Shown here: positions 33,393-44,461 of the stretch, in pieces
Layout: each line of letters opens with the position of its first letter
Position numbering within the stretch: the stretch's first letter is position 1
Assembly: GCA_900312665.1 (NCBI GenBank)
Contig: ONZQ02000023.1
Span: 124,001 to 188,000, forward strand
DNA from: Cephalotrichum gorgonifer
Taxonomy: Eukaryota > Ascomycota > Sordariomycetes > Microascales > Microascaceae
Length of the DNA stretch: 64,000 nucleotides
Direction of reading: 5' to 3'
Position numbers and translations under genes: made by a program
The notes under the pieces: model-generated
Seen by the model: only the letters and a program-made list of their open reading frames with translations
Database searches by the model: none
Told to the model about the DNA's origin: nothing

Positions 33393-35523
33393 ATGGCTAG
33401 TTAGTTAGTTCCTTATCTCTAGTTCCTAGGAACCGTCACTGACTCTCGACCTAGCACGCGAGGAGCGGATGCGGCAACGCCTTCGCGGCGCAGTGTACGT
33501 GCAATTCCTAGCCGACTTCGTATATGGCCTCTAACAATGCTACAGTCGCCACCAGGTCGAGGACATATCTTTTGGTCTCTTCGTGCCCGAGATTGAACCT
33601 GATAATGAAGAAGGAGCCACCGAGGCGCAAACCGCTCCTGAGCAGACAACCCCGGACACGGCAAAAAGTACATCACCAAAGAGTCTTCGAACCGCGTCAG
33701 ACCGTCGGCCTAGTAGTGCTGCCGGAACTACCCCCAGATCCACCAGAATAAGGCCAGGCCCCTACGAAGTCTCAGTTGAGGAGCAGGGATTGCATAGCGG
33801 AGACGCAGGTGAAGATGACATCCTCGCTTTCCTACCGCCACAGGCGACGGGGAGGCGATCTACGGGAACCAGACGCTCACTGGGGTCGTCCGACGTCGTA
33901 CAGGAGAGCCCTGTAAATGCGCCTGGGAGTGGTCGGCGGGTATCTACAGACACGCGGGGAATGAGGAACTCGTCGCAGAGGCTGCAGCGCATGCTTCAAT
34001 CCGTGGACGGTGACGAGGAGAGGGTACCCTCCTCGCCTCTGGCGAGAAAATCAAGACAAAGTGGTGCGGCAGCGGTGGCACAGACGACCGCAGAGCACAC
34101 TCCGCGCACATTTCGCCTTTCTCGAGCCGTGGTTCCCGATGACGGGGACGAGGTGGATGAACTATCCCCGAATGCTCCCAAGACAGGCGGCCAAGACGAG
34201 GATGGGGCCGAGGAAGTGGACGATGCTGAAGCAACGCGCATGCTAGGGGGGGAGAGGCCACGACGGAGCACGGCCCGAATGTCTCCAAGTGCTAGCAAGA
34301 CTGTCCCGCGAGACGAAGACGGAGCCGAAGAGATAGATGATGCGGAAGCGGCCCGCGTCCTGGGCAGGAAGAGACCACGACGTAGCACCGCTCGAATATC
34401 TTCGCCCGTACTTGGGTCCCAGGAGGAAGCCGACGAGAGCCCAAGGGAAGCTTCTGTCTCAGAGGCAGTAGAAGCGGCCGAATCCCCCGCCGAGGAAGCA
34501 CCTCCGAAGCGTCAGAGACGGAGGCCCCAACCTAGCCCTTCTACGCAAAAACAACCCGCCAAAAAACAGCGAGCACCACACCGGAAGAAGCGTGAAAAGA
34601 CCGCCGAGGCTCTACCCGACGACACCTCGGCTGACGAGATGGGAAACAATGATGCTGCCGTTATTCCCATTACGGTGCAGAGGTTCAAGAAGTCGCAGAA
34701 ACGCCACGCCGACGGGCCTGACACGGACATCCTCGCTGCCTCCATACCGTTCAGCAACCAAAAAGGGGTTAACGTCGTGGACGTGCTCGCTCAGTCGTCC
34801 GAGGAGGTCATCGGGGCTTGTATCGAGCAACTTGTGAACGCCCTCCAAAACGTGGAAGCCTCGTCGGCGCGGAAGGAGCTGCGTGTCAAAATTAAGGCGC
34901 TAGAAGCCTATAGGGAGGAGGTCCGCACGAGGCTCCTGACCCACGTAAGTCAAAAGGATACGACGGTACCAATGTAGGTGCTAACGTTCTCTTCCGTACA
35001 GACCATTATGCTGGATAACCTCTACTCGTTACGGCAGCGCGTGAGGGAGGCGGAGATCACGCGGAACAAGCTCAGAGATAGTATCATGCAGCATCGCGAG
35101 GAGCAGGAGCAACTCCACATCCGCATGGACGCCGAAAGGGACGCGCACGACGAAAGCCGCAAGTTCCTAGCCGTAAGTCCCATCATCCCGCGAATGACGA
35201 GTAGCACTTTCTCCCGCTCTAGATCTCCCTCAACTGACAGGATACCCTAGAGCCGAATGGACATGTCGACGAGTCTCCACGCCATAAGACAGGCCGTGGA
35301 ACAGGGCAAGGCAGGGGACGAGAAGCTCAATCCGAGTGAGGTGTTGAAAGCGAACCTGGCTATGCTGGAGGTGGATGTGCCAGACCTTGCGAGCAAGGTC
35401 TGCAGGACGAGTGATCGGGGCGGGCTCATGCAACAGGTTTTACGATTTAATGGCTTCCTTGAGAGGGCGGCGACGGAGCTCGAGAGGCGGCAGAGGACGT
35501 CGGGGTCTAGGCTCTTGGCGTGA
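33393..35523 (+). CDS. ame1: Inner kinetochore subunit Ame1 (CENP-U/Mis17)
   Basis: Five exons: 33393-33399, 33455-33494, 33546-34944, 35002-35172 and 35251-35523, giving 629 residues. The first coding exon is only 7 nt; it rebuilds MATREERMRQRLRGA-VRHQVEDISFGL, matching the RLRG...DDI start of Ame1 that in yeast binds the Mis12/Mtw1 complex. The middle is disordered, with a duplicated 39-residue unit (34195 and 34312). The conserved C-terminal part begins VIPITVQRFKK near residue 387, with NVVDVLAQSSEEVIGACIEQL, then a long coiled coil (LYSLRQRVREAEITRNKLRD) spanning three exons. Ame1 with Okp1 forms part of CCAN/COMA, linking CENP-A chromatin to the outer kinetochore. All introns are short with CTAAC or CTGAC branch sites. 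Downstream joins are in frame without any stop; the N-terminal micro-exon rests on homology memory. Confidence 0.85.
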
Positions 35524-36086
35524 GACTAGCCGTGTATGAGGCGTACTGTGTGTGAGTAGTGGCGAGATATCGATGATACCATTTATGAGATCCAATTTTA
35601 TGAGATGCGAATAGGAGTGTCGGACAGTCACTTCGTGTAGCCTAGACGTCGGGGGCTGTAGCAACTGAGTTTAAATGCGTCAAAGTGTTGAACGAGGGTA
35701 TACTAGGTTTGGACGGCAATCCACTCCAGACGAGGAGGAGCTGCTATCGTGCTTCGTGAGAGGTATCTGGTCTATAAGCGGGACCCTCCCTGTATCATAC
35801 ATATTGTACAAGTCTACCCCCTTCCCCGTCTATAAGCGCCTGGTTATTTTGAGTCCACCGCGCCGTCATGTCGAGGTCACGGGAAGAATAACAGTCATGG
35901 CTTGCGCACCTGGTCCCTAGAGACCAGAGAACTGCCATCCTCCGCCGCACCAGGGAAGGGAATGAGGACAGCATTCACCGCATACTGGAGGGAGAGAGGG
36001 GAGCCCCCAGCGACTCGTGAGGAACGCCTTCGTCTCCCAATAAGCCAACCCTCGCGTCGAGGATGGCCATCAGTTGCGCTCTCTCC
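35524..36086. other. Convergent intergenic region
   Basis: 0.56 kb between the 3' ends of Ame1 (+) and the twin CX9C gene (-). Only short frames; nothing recognised. Confidence 0.5.
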
Positions 36087-37098
36087 TCACGCAGCCTTCC
36101 CGCTGTCCTTCTTACTCCCTGAACCTGACCCCGAACTGAACAGCCCCCAAAAGTGGTCACCTGTCGTCGCCTTCCCCTCCTCTATCCTCTTCCTCCTCTC
36201 TGCATCCTCACCCTCCTTGATCAGCCTTAACTTATCTGCCGTCCCTTTCTTCGCGTAGTAATCCGCCCTTAGCGCCGCCTCCTCGGCTGGCCTCTCCACC
36301 TCGGGCAACTTCTCCAGCTGCTCCGCCCACCTCTTCTCCACGTCCTCGCTCGGGCGAGGGGCCACTTTCGCGACGACGGGCGGCGGTAGGATCTCGAAGG
36401 CGGGGACTGGGCGGCCGTCCTCGCGGGCTTTCGCGGCGACGGCTTCGTGGGCGACCATGCGCTGGTAGAGTGTGTCGGCGTGGAGCTGGATGTCCTCTTC
36501 TAGGTCCTGGGGACGGCCCGGTTCAGCGTGGTAGCCTAGTACCCTGAGAAATCTCTGCAAAAAGTGTCAGCGAAGCGGCGCGACTCCATTCCCGCAAGGC
36601 CATCCCGGAGGGGGGAGGTAGACATACCGACTGCATGGTGTAACACCTCTCAAACTTCCTCACCTGTTCGCCGCACATCGTCAGGGTGTCGGACCAGCTG
36701 CCCGAGGTCATGCACTTCCTCCACTCCTCCTGTTGAAAAGCGCAGTTCTCCAGTGCCGCCTTCCCAATCAGCGACTTGCGTTCCTTGTACCCATCCAGCA
36801 CGTCCATCAGCTTTTCGTGACTGCTCTTCGTGGTCGCTTCCACGACTTCCAGCGGCTTGTACGTCTTCCACAAATCCGCGTACCGCCCATCCTTGTATAG
36901 GGTCTTTTCTGGTACCCTAGATTGCGCGTCTTCGGCCGTGGGATCCGCCTGGCTAGGGCCCTTGGGCGCTTCGTCGGAAGATTTGTTGGGCTGGAACTTG
37001 ACCGGAGACTCTTTCTCGAGGAAGTCTCGGAGCTTAGGGTCGAGGGTTCGGTAGGGGTCCTCAGCGGGTTTAGACCCGAATATGTCGAACCAACCCAT
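36087..37098 (-). CDS. Twin CX9C protein of unassigned function, probably mitochondrial
   Basis: Two exons on the minus strand, 37098-36628 and 36554-36087, giving 312 residues; the join reads CYTMQS-RFLRVLGYHAE. Two CX9C motifs are visible at residues 119-129 (CAFQQEEWRKC) and 142-152 (CGEQVRKFERC), forming the helix-loop-helix that Mia40 oxidises in the mitochondrial intermembrane space. It differs from small Cmc1/Cox-type members (about 80-120 residues) by a 118-residue N-terminal region and a 160-residue charged helical tail that ends in a Ser/Gly-rich segment. The start MGWFDIFG was chosen because the in-frame extension upstream is unlike coding sequence; it has Gly at position 2, so myristoylation is possible but unproven. 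No cleavable targeting sequence is obvious. Location and role are inferred from the motif only. Confidence 0.8.
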
Positions 37099-37629
37099 TG
37101 CAATAGAAACTCGCGGAGCGCGGCCGGGTTCGAGTGAGTGGGTTGCAGACTGCGAGTAGTTCACAAAGTTCGGTCGAGGCCGTTCAAGCTAGAGATAATG
37201 CCCACTAGGGTAGTATCACGTACCGTGTGTCAACATTTTAACACAGATTTACACACTGTATTCAGGAAATATCAATATTCGATGCGAGATGCAAGACTTC
37301 ACATTGGAGAGAGAGCCACGAAGAGGGCCACGAGGTACAATGCCGCATCGAGAATGGTAATACGACAAACGTCCAGCCTTGTTAACACCCCGGGACAGGC
37401 TATCTAGGTATGGGCGCCCGCAGCACCCTCTACCAGTCCAAGCCATCTCCGTACGCAGAAAACGACGACGCACGTGAAGAGACCCTCTCTCTCCTTTTCA
37501 TGCCAAACCGAATTCATAAGCTGCATCTATACATATGCTATGAGCAGCATCGGCTAGTAGAACCCGACCATCCCGATGGAAAGATCATTCCCCTTTTGCT
37601 CCAAAGAAATGCCACAAACCGGTCCCCGC
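37099..37629. other. Intergenic region between RPS11 and the CX9C gene
   Basis: 0.53 kb, both flanking genes on the minus strand. It includes the 5' region of the CX9C gene and the 3' end of RPS11. No other feature seen. Confidence 0.5.
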
Positions 37630-38307
37630 TTAGAACTTGGAGAACTTCTTCACCGCCTTGCCAGTACGGGGAAGGACACGGAGAACGTTGAATCGCACCT
37701 GCGCCAGTTAGTATCGGTTCCACAATGCTCCGGCTGGGGAGGGTGCGGTCGGGAGACGAACAGTCTTGCTAAGGGGCCTGCACTGGCCAACGGTGACCTG
37801 GTCGCCGTCCTCGACACGGAAGGCGGGGGAGACGTGGGCAGCGAGGTTCTTGTGCCTCTTCTCGTAACGGGAGTACTTCTTGATGAAGTGGAGGTATTCG
37901 CGGCGGATGATCAGGGTTCGGTGCATCTTGGTGGAAACGACGGTTCCGGTGAGGATACGGCCGCGGATCGAGACGAGACCGGTGAAGGGGCACTTCTTGT
38001 CTAGAGCGAGAGCGCGTTAGCATCCCATGGTACGACATCCAAACGCCGTTCAGCGTGTCCCCAGAGTGCCTCCATCACTATCCGTCACAGATTCTCCTCC
38101 ATCTCGCGTCGCGCAGCGATTAGACGTACCGATATAGTTGCCCTCAATGGCGGTCTTGGGAGTGCGGAAGCCGAGACCGACGTCCTTGTACCATCTCCTG
38201 CCATTCTTTCCGGGGCGGCCCGACTTGACCTTGACCTTGGAGTTCTGGAAGATGTGAGGCTGCTTGAGGAAAGCCCTCTCGGACTGGACAGTGAGTTCGG
38301 TCGCCAT
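37630..38307 (-). CDS. rps11: 40S ribosomal protein S11 (uS17)
   Basis: Three exons on the minus strand: 38307-38130, 38000-37762 and 37698-37630, giving 161 residues. Joins restore EGNYI-DKKCPFTGLVSIRG and PLSKT-VRFNVLRVLP, both exact family motifs. The protein starts MATELTVQSERAFLKQPHIF and carries TGTVVSTKMHRTLIIRREYL and KNLAAHVSPAFRV of the OB-fold core, ending KAVKKFSKF. uS17 binds 18S rRNA in the small subunit. Introns are 129 and 63 nt with donors GTACGT and GTTCGT; the larger intron close to the start is common in fungal ribosomal protein genes. Divergent from Spc105, with 532 bp between start codons. Confidence 0.97.
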
Positions 38308-38839
38308 GATGTCGGCTGCAATTAGATTGGCTTATGCGGCGAGAATTGAAAGGGAAGCTCTCGTGGTCGTCGGGGGGAGGTCGAGGTGTCGAGAGGTGCG
38401 TTGGCCGCGGGCTTCGAGGATTTGCTGTGGTTGCGGATGGTTAGTAACACACAAGGTCACGCCCCTCTCTAGCGGAAAAGAAAATTCGTGATTAGGGCAA
38501 ATTCAAGGGCGCAGGTATTTGTGGGAGTGGAGCCACTGAGGCTGACCATGACGGACTAACTGTGGGGCAAGTGTGGCTGGTGTTTCTCCAACATGCCTCC
38601 GCTCCAATTGGTCTGAACCAGTCGTCCGGGCAACCCGCACAGGCATTCTCTGGTTGGCCCAGGATATTGATATTCCCTGTTCATGAAAGGCGACGCCTAT
38701 TGGTCGCATGAGCCATAACACGGGAACGACACCCATGACGCGCCTTGATGGAATCCCTCTCTCCCCTCTCCACAAGCCCCCCATTAATGATTTCGATCTT
38801 GCATTGTCATAGTTTGCCTCTATCTTTGTTAGCAGCACA
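38308..38839. other. Divergent promoter region RPS11/Spc105
   Basis: 0.53 kb between the start codons of a ribosomal protein gene and a kinetochore gene. No recognisable ORF. It must contain both promoters. Confidence 0.5.
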
Positions 38840-41800
38840 ATGGCTACGCAACCGGATGCGCGACGCAAGCGTAAGTCACTTGGCGCGCCCATCACGGCTA
38901 ACAACACGATGGAGAACCCAAGGCGGAAGGGATCACGGAGTAAGAGTATCGGCCCTGGTGGGCTAGATGCCCTCCAGAAGACATCGGGAAACCGACGCGC
39001 AGTATGTGCACCCGCAGCCCATTTATTCCCCTCTCCCTCTCTGACCCGTCGTGAAACAGTCGTTGGCGACACCCCTAATTCAACCGCGCTCCATCCTCAA
39101 ATACACCCCATCAGTCTCCAGCGCAAATGAAAACAGGAACCCGATCGGCCTCGACCTTCGCGATAATATGACGGTGACCGGAGCTGAGTCCCTAGCAAAT
39201 CCGTCTTCCGACCCGAACCGGCCCGGTTCTAAGATCGCGTTGCGGACAGAGGAAGAGCAGCAGGCGGCGGCGAAGGAACGTGAGGAACGCGAACGCAAGG
39301 ATGCGCGTCGCAAGTCGCTGGGCGCCAACAGGAGGGTTTCCTTCGCGGCGGAGGCTACCCTGTACACGTTTCACGAGATCGAATTTCCCCAGGAGTCAAC
39401 GGCCTCTAGCGGGTCGACGGGCCGGGCATCGTCCGCGACACAGCAGCAACCACCGTCGAGCAGCGGGGGAGAGGGGCGCATCGATAACCGGAATCCGCAG
39501 GGCGTGAACCGGCGCAGCTCAGGCCACCCGCAGGCCGACCTAGACATTAGTGACGAGAACACTGTGGGCTCCAGCGCGTACAGTTCGGACTCGGACGCGG
39601 GGGATGCGGTCGAGGAAGTGGAGGACGATGAAGATGATGGCATGTCGAGCGACTCAAGCGATTCCGATTCCGATGACGGCACCATGGTGACGATCGAGGG
39701 AGATGAGGTGACGTCGGCCTCGGTGGCGTCCGGTGCTGATGAGTCAACCCTAGACGAGGCGCTTCGTCTTGCCGCGCAACATGCCGGAACGCAGAGACTG
39801 GGGTCCGACGACGACGCAGATGAGGGTGAAGAGGTCATCCCCTCCTTTGGATGGATCAAGAAGGCGCCGGCGCAGGCCGCTCCGTCTCAGGTGCAGGCAG
39901 CTTCCCAATCCACTCCGAACGACAAAGAGGCGGACGCGACGATGGACATGGACATGGACATGGACATGGATATCACCAGGGCCGGCGGAAGAATCCTCCA
40001 GTCAAAGCAGCAGGCCAATCCTGATAATGAAGCAGACATTTCCATGGACGTCACGAAGGCGCTTGGACGGATTATGGGCCAGAACCGACCCAACGCTACG
40101 AAGGACACTTCTCCCTCAACCTTGGAGGACGCAACAATGGATTTCACAACAGCAGCCGGGCGTGTCCATCATGCCGCCGCAAACGACGAGACCTTCCATG
40201 ACGACGAAGACATGTCAATGGAGCTGACAACGGCGATCGGCGCCATCCTCGGAGCTAAGAGGCCTGCAGTCCAATCCTGGCGCCAGACAATGGCGCACTC
40301 AGATCAGACTGTTAATGTCGAACAGGATATGGACATGACTGTGAGTGCCGGCCGGATACTTTCTTCCCAGCCGGCAGGGGGAGGGAGTGGTGGTTACAGC
40401 GAGGAGGAAACGGCGATGGATATAGATATGGATATGACTATAGCGGCCGGCAGGGTCCTTCCGATAGGCCCTCCCACTCAAACTGCCGAGCTCGCTGATG
40501 ACGAGGTGACGATGGGGATGGACATGACCTTGGCCGTCGGAAAAGTGCTCAACCCCCAGCCTGAGTCTCGCCTAACCGCAAAGAGTATGCTGAAAGAGGA
40601 GGTGAATATACCAGACAGCCCGTCCAAATCTCAAACTACGCCTGGGTCGCCGGTTAGGCACCAGACGACGGTTACCGCCCCCGCTAGCACGGGCGAAACG
40701 GATAGTCCTGCCGCCTTCCGAGGCAAGGGCCTTCGGCGCAGCCTGCCCGCGGCTGCACCCGAGCCCTCCGCCGACATTCCGGAGACAACCACGGAGGCGG
40801 CTTTACCTTCGAAGCAGACTTCACCTCAAAAGCAGGTCCCGGCTTCGAAGCAGCGAGGCTCTACGCCGAACAGGGCTTCTTCCCCCGCCAAGGCCTCAAC
40901 CCCGAAGAGGGCTCGCTCCCCCGCCAAGGCCTCAACACCGAAGCGGGCTGCCTCTCCTGCCAAAGTTTCAGCTCCGAGGAGGGCTGCATCCCCCGCGAAG
41001 TCTTCAACGCCCAAGCGCGCCACTCACCCCGAGACCCTACAGCGCAAGACACCCGAAAGGGAGAATTCCGAACCAGATGTCTCGAAGGGTAACAGCCTCT
41101 TTGTCGACGATCCAAAGACTGGATCGAAGACGCCCACGGTAGTGCTCACTCCTCAGCGACGGCAGCTGTCTGGGCTCGGCGTCGACAGGGAAGGACTGGG
41201 ATCACCCCGCGTCTCGGCTCTCCTCGATAGGAGGATCTCCATCGGCGAGTCGTCGGAAACGTTCTCGCCTGGTAAGGCCGCCAACAAGCGCAGGGTCGTC
41301 TTTGATGATCCGCGGGCCATCGAGAAAGAGGTTGAAAGGGAGCGCAATGAGGAGGAGGCGAAAGAGCTCCGGCGGAGGATCCTAGAGAGAGAGGCCAACG
41401 GCGAACAGGAGTCGACGCTTAACCTCAAAGAAATGATAGCTAGCCTGTCCCCCAAGAGAAATCCCCTCCGGGGTCGCAAGAGCCTCCACGTCGGCAGCGC
41501 CCAGGGAATTCTCGGGAAGCGGCCCTCCGAGCTCGACGATTCCGACGAGGAGAATGACGGTGTGAAGAGACTCAAGGGCCACCAGGGCAGCCCGGTCAAG
41601 AACGTCCGTTTACAGCAGCCACCGTCAAAGGCGGAGACGACGACGGGTAGGTTGACCAGACCAGGGAAGGTCCCGGATCAGGACAAAGAGAACGTCACCC
41701 CACCGCCGAACGAGAGCTCGGAGGATCGGGCCACCACATCCGGCGGACAGGGCAACTTCGGAAACTTTGGCGACGACACCATGACACGGACCGTCAGCTT

Positions 41801-43485
41801 CGACGACCTCCCCATTCGCAACGAGGTGCCACGGAACGGGGACGATGCGGACGGGCGGATTCACCTCCAAGACTTCTTGAGTATGATATCCGTGAGGTTC
41901 ATGGAGCTTACCACGTCAAAGAGGCGGCAGACGCAGATGCCGGCCGCACTTCCAGACGGCGAGGACGACATGTCCCTCGAGCGATGCGTGGTCGCAGGGG
42001 CATGCACCGTCCCGATGCTCGAGCTCTATCAGCACGTAAGTCACCCATCACCGTCACGCTCGCATTGTGTACTAACAGCAGTCCACAGTCGTGCCGCGAG
42101 CTGAAGAAGTACATCTCGGAAGGTCGCCGCATCGTGAAGGAGATCGAGGGGGAGACATTCGAGGAGAATCCGCCTCTGTTTCGGGAGTACGCGTCGGCCA
42201 CGCCCGACTTCAAGATGCTCATGGACAACCAGTTCAAGAACGTTAAGACCCATGCCCGTCTTCTCAGCAAGGCGATGTGGTACGAGTGGCGCATGAAACT
42301 GCAGGACGGGCTGAAGGAAGGCCTTGTAAGGATTGCCGAGGGAATGGACGAGGACGCTGAGTCCCTGGAGCGCCAACAGAAGCTGCTCGACTCGGTGCTG
42401 CCCGATGTCCTGGCCCGCTACGAGACCCTATCCAAGGAACACGCCAACCTGGAGACATACGCGCAGGAGCTCGCCGAGTGCGATCCCGAGGAGCTCCAGG
42501 GTGCGCGGGACGAGCTCGTCAGCGTCGGGGACGATATCGAGGCCAAGAAGAAGGCAATTGCCGAGCTCAGACGCGAGCTTGAGGATACGGAGTTGGAGAT
42601 CGAGAAGGCATCGGTGAAAAAGCAGGAATGTCTGGACGAAATTAAGGAGGCGGAGAAGATTCGGGAGGAGTGTAGAGGGTGGTCGACGACCGAGATCAAT
42701 CTACATAAAGGTACGTACCCTTTAGCGCGACGGGCGCTAACGCGCTTCATACATTTTGCTTCGAACTACCACGAGTACAAGCACAAAAGAAGGGCAAAAC
42801 GAAAACAACGCTAACTCTTCCCCGAACAGCCCGAGTGGAGGCACTCGAGAAAAAACACGGCTGGGCGGTGACGGGTGTCTTGGGCACGCAGATTTCCCTC
42901 TGCTACAAGCGCGCCATCGAGGTCGTCTTCGACGTCACGTCGTTCAAGCCGGACCAGGACAACTCGAGTATCGACGTGTGGTACGTCGCGACTAACAGCC
43001 ACGGGACCCCGCGCCCCGCTACGGCCGAGCTCGAGTTCTTCCTGCAGCTGATTCGCGACCACGTCCGCTCGGTGCCGCAGAGCCGCACCAAAATTAGCCG
43101 CATGCTCCACATGGTCGGTGCGGGGTGGGACTTGGCCGCGAAGGTAGCCAACGACATCCGGCTCGTCAACGTCACGTTTCCCACCAAGGTCGTGAAGACG
43201 TCGGACTCGTCAATCGCCGTCGTGTCGAGCCTGATGATGGTGCCGCTGGCGACAAGGGTGGAGGTTACACTTAATATAAGGGGGGCTGTCGGACACGGGG
43301 GCGTCGAGGTCGCGGTCGAGCCAGAGGCGAAGGTATGTTACGGGGAGAGCTTTAACGTCGGGAAGATTACGGAGTTCTTGTCGGGGAGGATTGGGAGCAG
43401 CCGCGAGCGGGGCGACGGTGGGGAGTCGTGGAGTGACGTGTTCGTTTCTCTACACGAGAAGCTCTTGGCTCGGGGCCAGAAGTAA
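38840..43485 (+). CDS. spc105: Outer kinetochore scaffold Spc105/Spc7/KNL1
   Basis: Four exons: 38840-39001, 39060-42035, 42089-42710 and 42830-43485, giving 1471 residues. PP1-docking motifs are visible: SILK in PRSILKYTP near residue 65 and RVSF in NRRVSFAAEATLYTF near 145. Seven MELT-like units follow between about residues 349 and 550 (MDITRAGGRI, MDVTKALGRI, MDFTTAAGRV, MELTTAIGAI, MDMTVSAGRI, MDMTIAAGRV, MDMTLAVGKV); when phosphorylated by Mps1 such motifs recruit Bub3-Bub1. A run of SPAK/STPKR repeats (40872-41015) comes next. The C-terminal third has the Spc7 helical domain (MLELYQHSCRELKKYISEGRR), a coiled coil, and a terminal RWD-like domain. The protein is the hub of the KMN network and the spindle checkpoint. 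The first exon holds an unused-looking GTAAGT at 38871. All splice joins are in frame. Confidence 0.94.
40872..41015 (+). repeat. Four 36-bp tandem repeats inside Spc105
   Basis: Four 12-residue units of the form R-A-x-S-P-A-K-x-S-x-P-K/R. Each offers proline-directed S/T-P sites next to basic residues, so cell-cycle phosphorylation is plausible. Confidence 0.8.
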
Positions 43486-44461
43486 AGGGCGCCAATGGAC
43501 CTGGGGGGGATTTGCACCGCGGTGACGGGCACGGGTATGACGACATGACGGAGTTCGATTGTATGACATTCTGGTTTACGGACATGGCGATAAGTTGTAT
43601 TGTACTTTGATAGTTGAGTCGCAGGGATATCTATACATGCCAGTTTATTACAATATCATACATGCGATGCGTTCTCTTTCGTTTGTGAAATACTCCGCGA
43701 CCCACGTGCTCAGGTCTGTCTCCAAGGGGTGGCTCTACACCTTGTCGTGGAATCTATCTGGCTGCTCCTTCCTCGAACGGCCTAGCAATCCCAGTTTAAG
43801 TCCGCACTACAAATCTCCAGAATGCAGCTATTTATACAACAACGGGTATATAGAACGCTTCATTTGGAGAATCACATGCTCGCCTCCATTCCAGGTCTTA
43901 GTCTCCCCTCCCATCCTAATATTAGGGTAGCTCCATAGAGAATCATGCTCTAGTCCAGATCCAAAGCTGGACGAGGCAGCCGCAGTTCCTTCCTCGCCGC
44001 CAGTTTCAGTTCCGTATATTACCCCATCCAAGTGACTGTGCTCCTGTCCCATCGACGCGTCTAGCCACTGCCACCACCGGTTCCAGTTCTGTATAAGCCC
44101 AAGGGAATGTGAACGTGCTCCTGCTCCAGTGACGTTTCCAGCCATCCCCGACTAAACAGAGAGTAAGAGTCAAGTCCCATGCATCAGTCTATATTCCCGC
44201 CCCAGTACCCTGTTGCACCAGTCTATATTGAATGATCCTGTCCCAGCACCCCGTTGCCCCAGGACCGCCTCAACCTCAGATCTTCCTTCAATTCGCTCCT
44301 TCATTCCCATCCATCTCTCCTCCCTCCCTTCCCTTTCTTCGCCAACTCAGGTTACTCGATATTCTTTTCGACCCAAACACCTGAACGGTTACCAACTTTA
44401 GTCATTACGACCATACCCCATCACACTTATTCATTATTGGCCCCCTCTACCCACTTCCAAG
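43486..44461. other. Intergenic region with degenerate direct repeats
   Basis: Nearly 1 kb between two + strand genes. It contains two neighbouring degenerate copies beginning CAGTCTATATT (44185-44218 and 44219-44261) and a pyrimidine-rich leader before 44462. No gene recognised. Confidence 0.55.

Noticed and set aside
38871..38876. Consensus GTAAGT donor inside Spc105 exon 1
   Set aside because: Using it leaves phase 1 and removes RKRKSLGAP sequence; the donor at 39002 fits the phase-0 acceptor at 39059.
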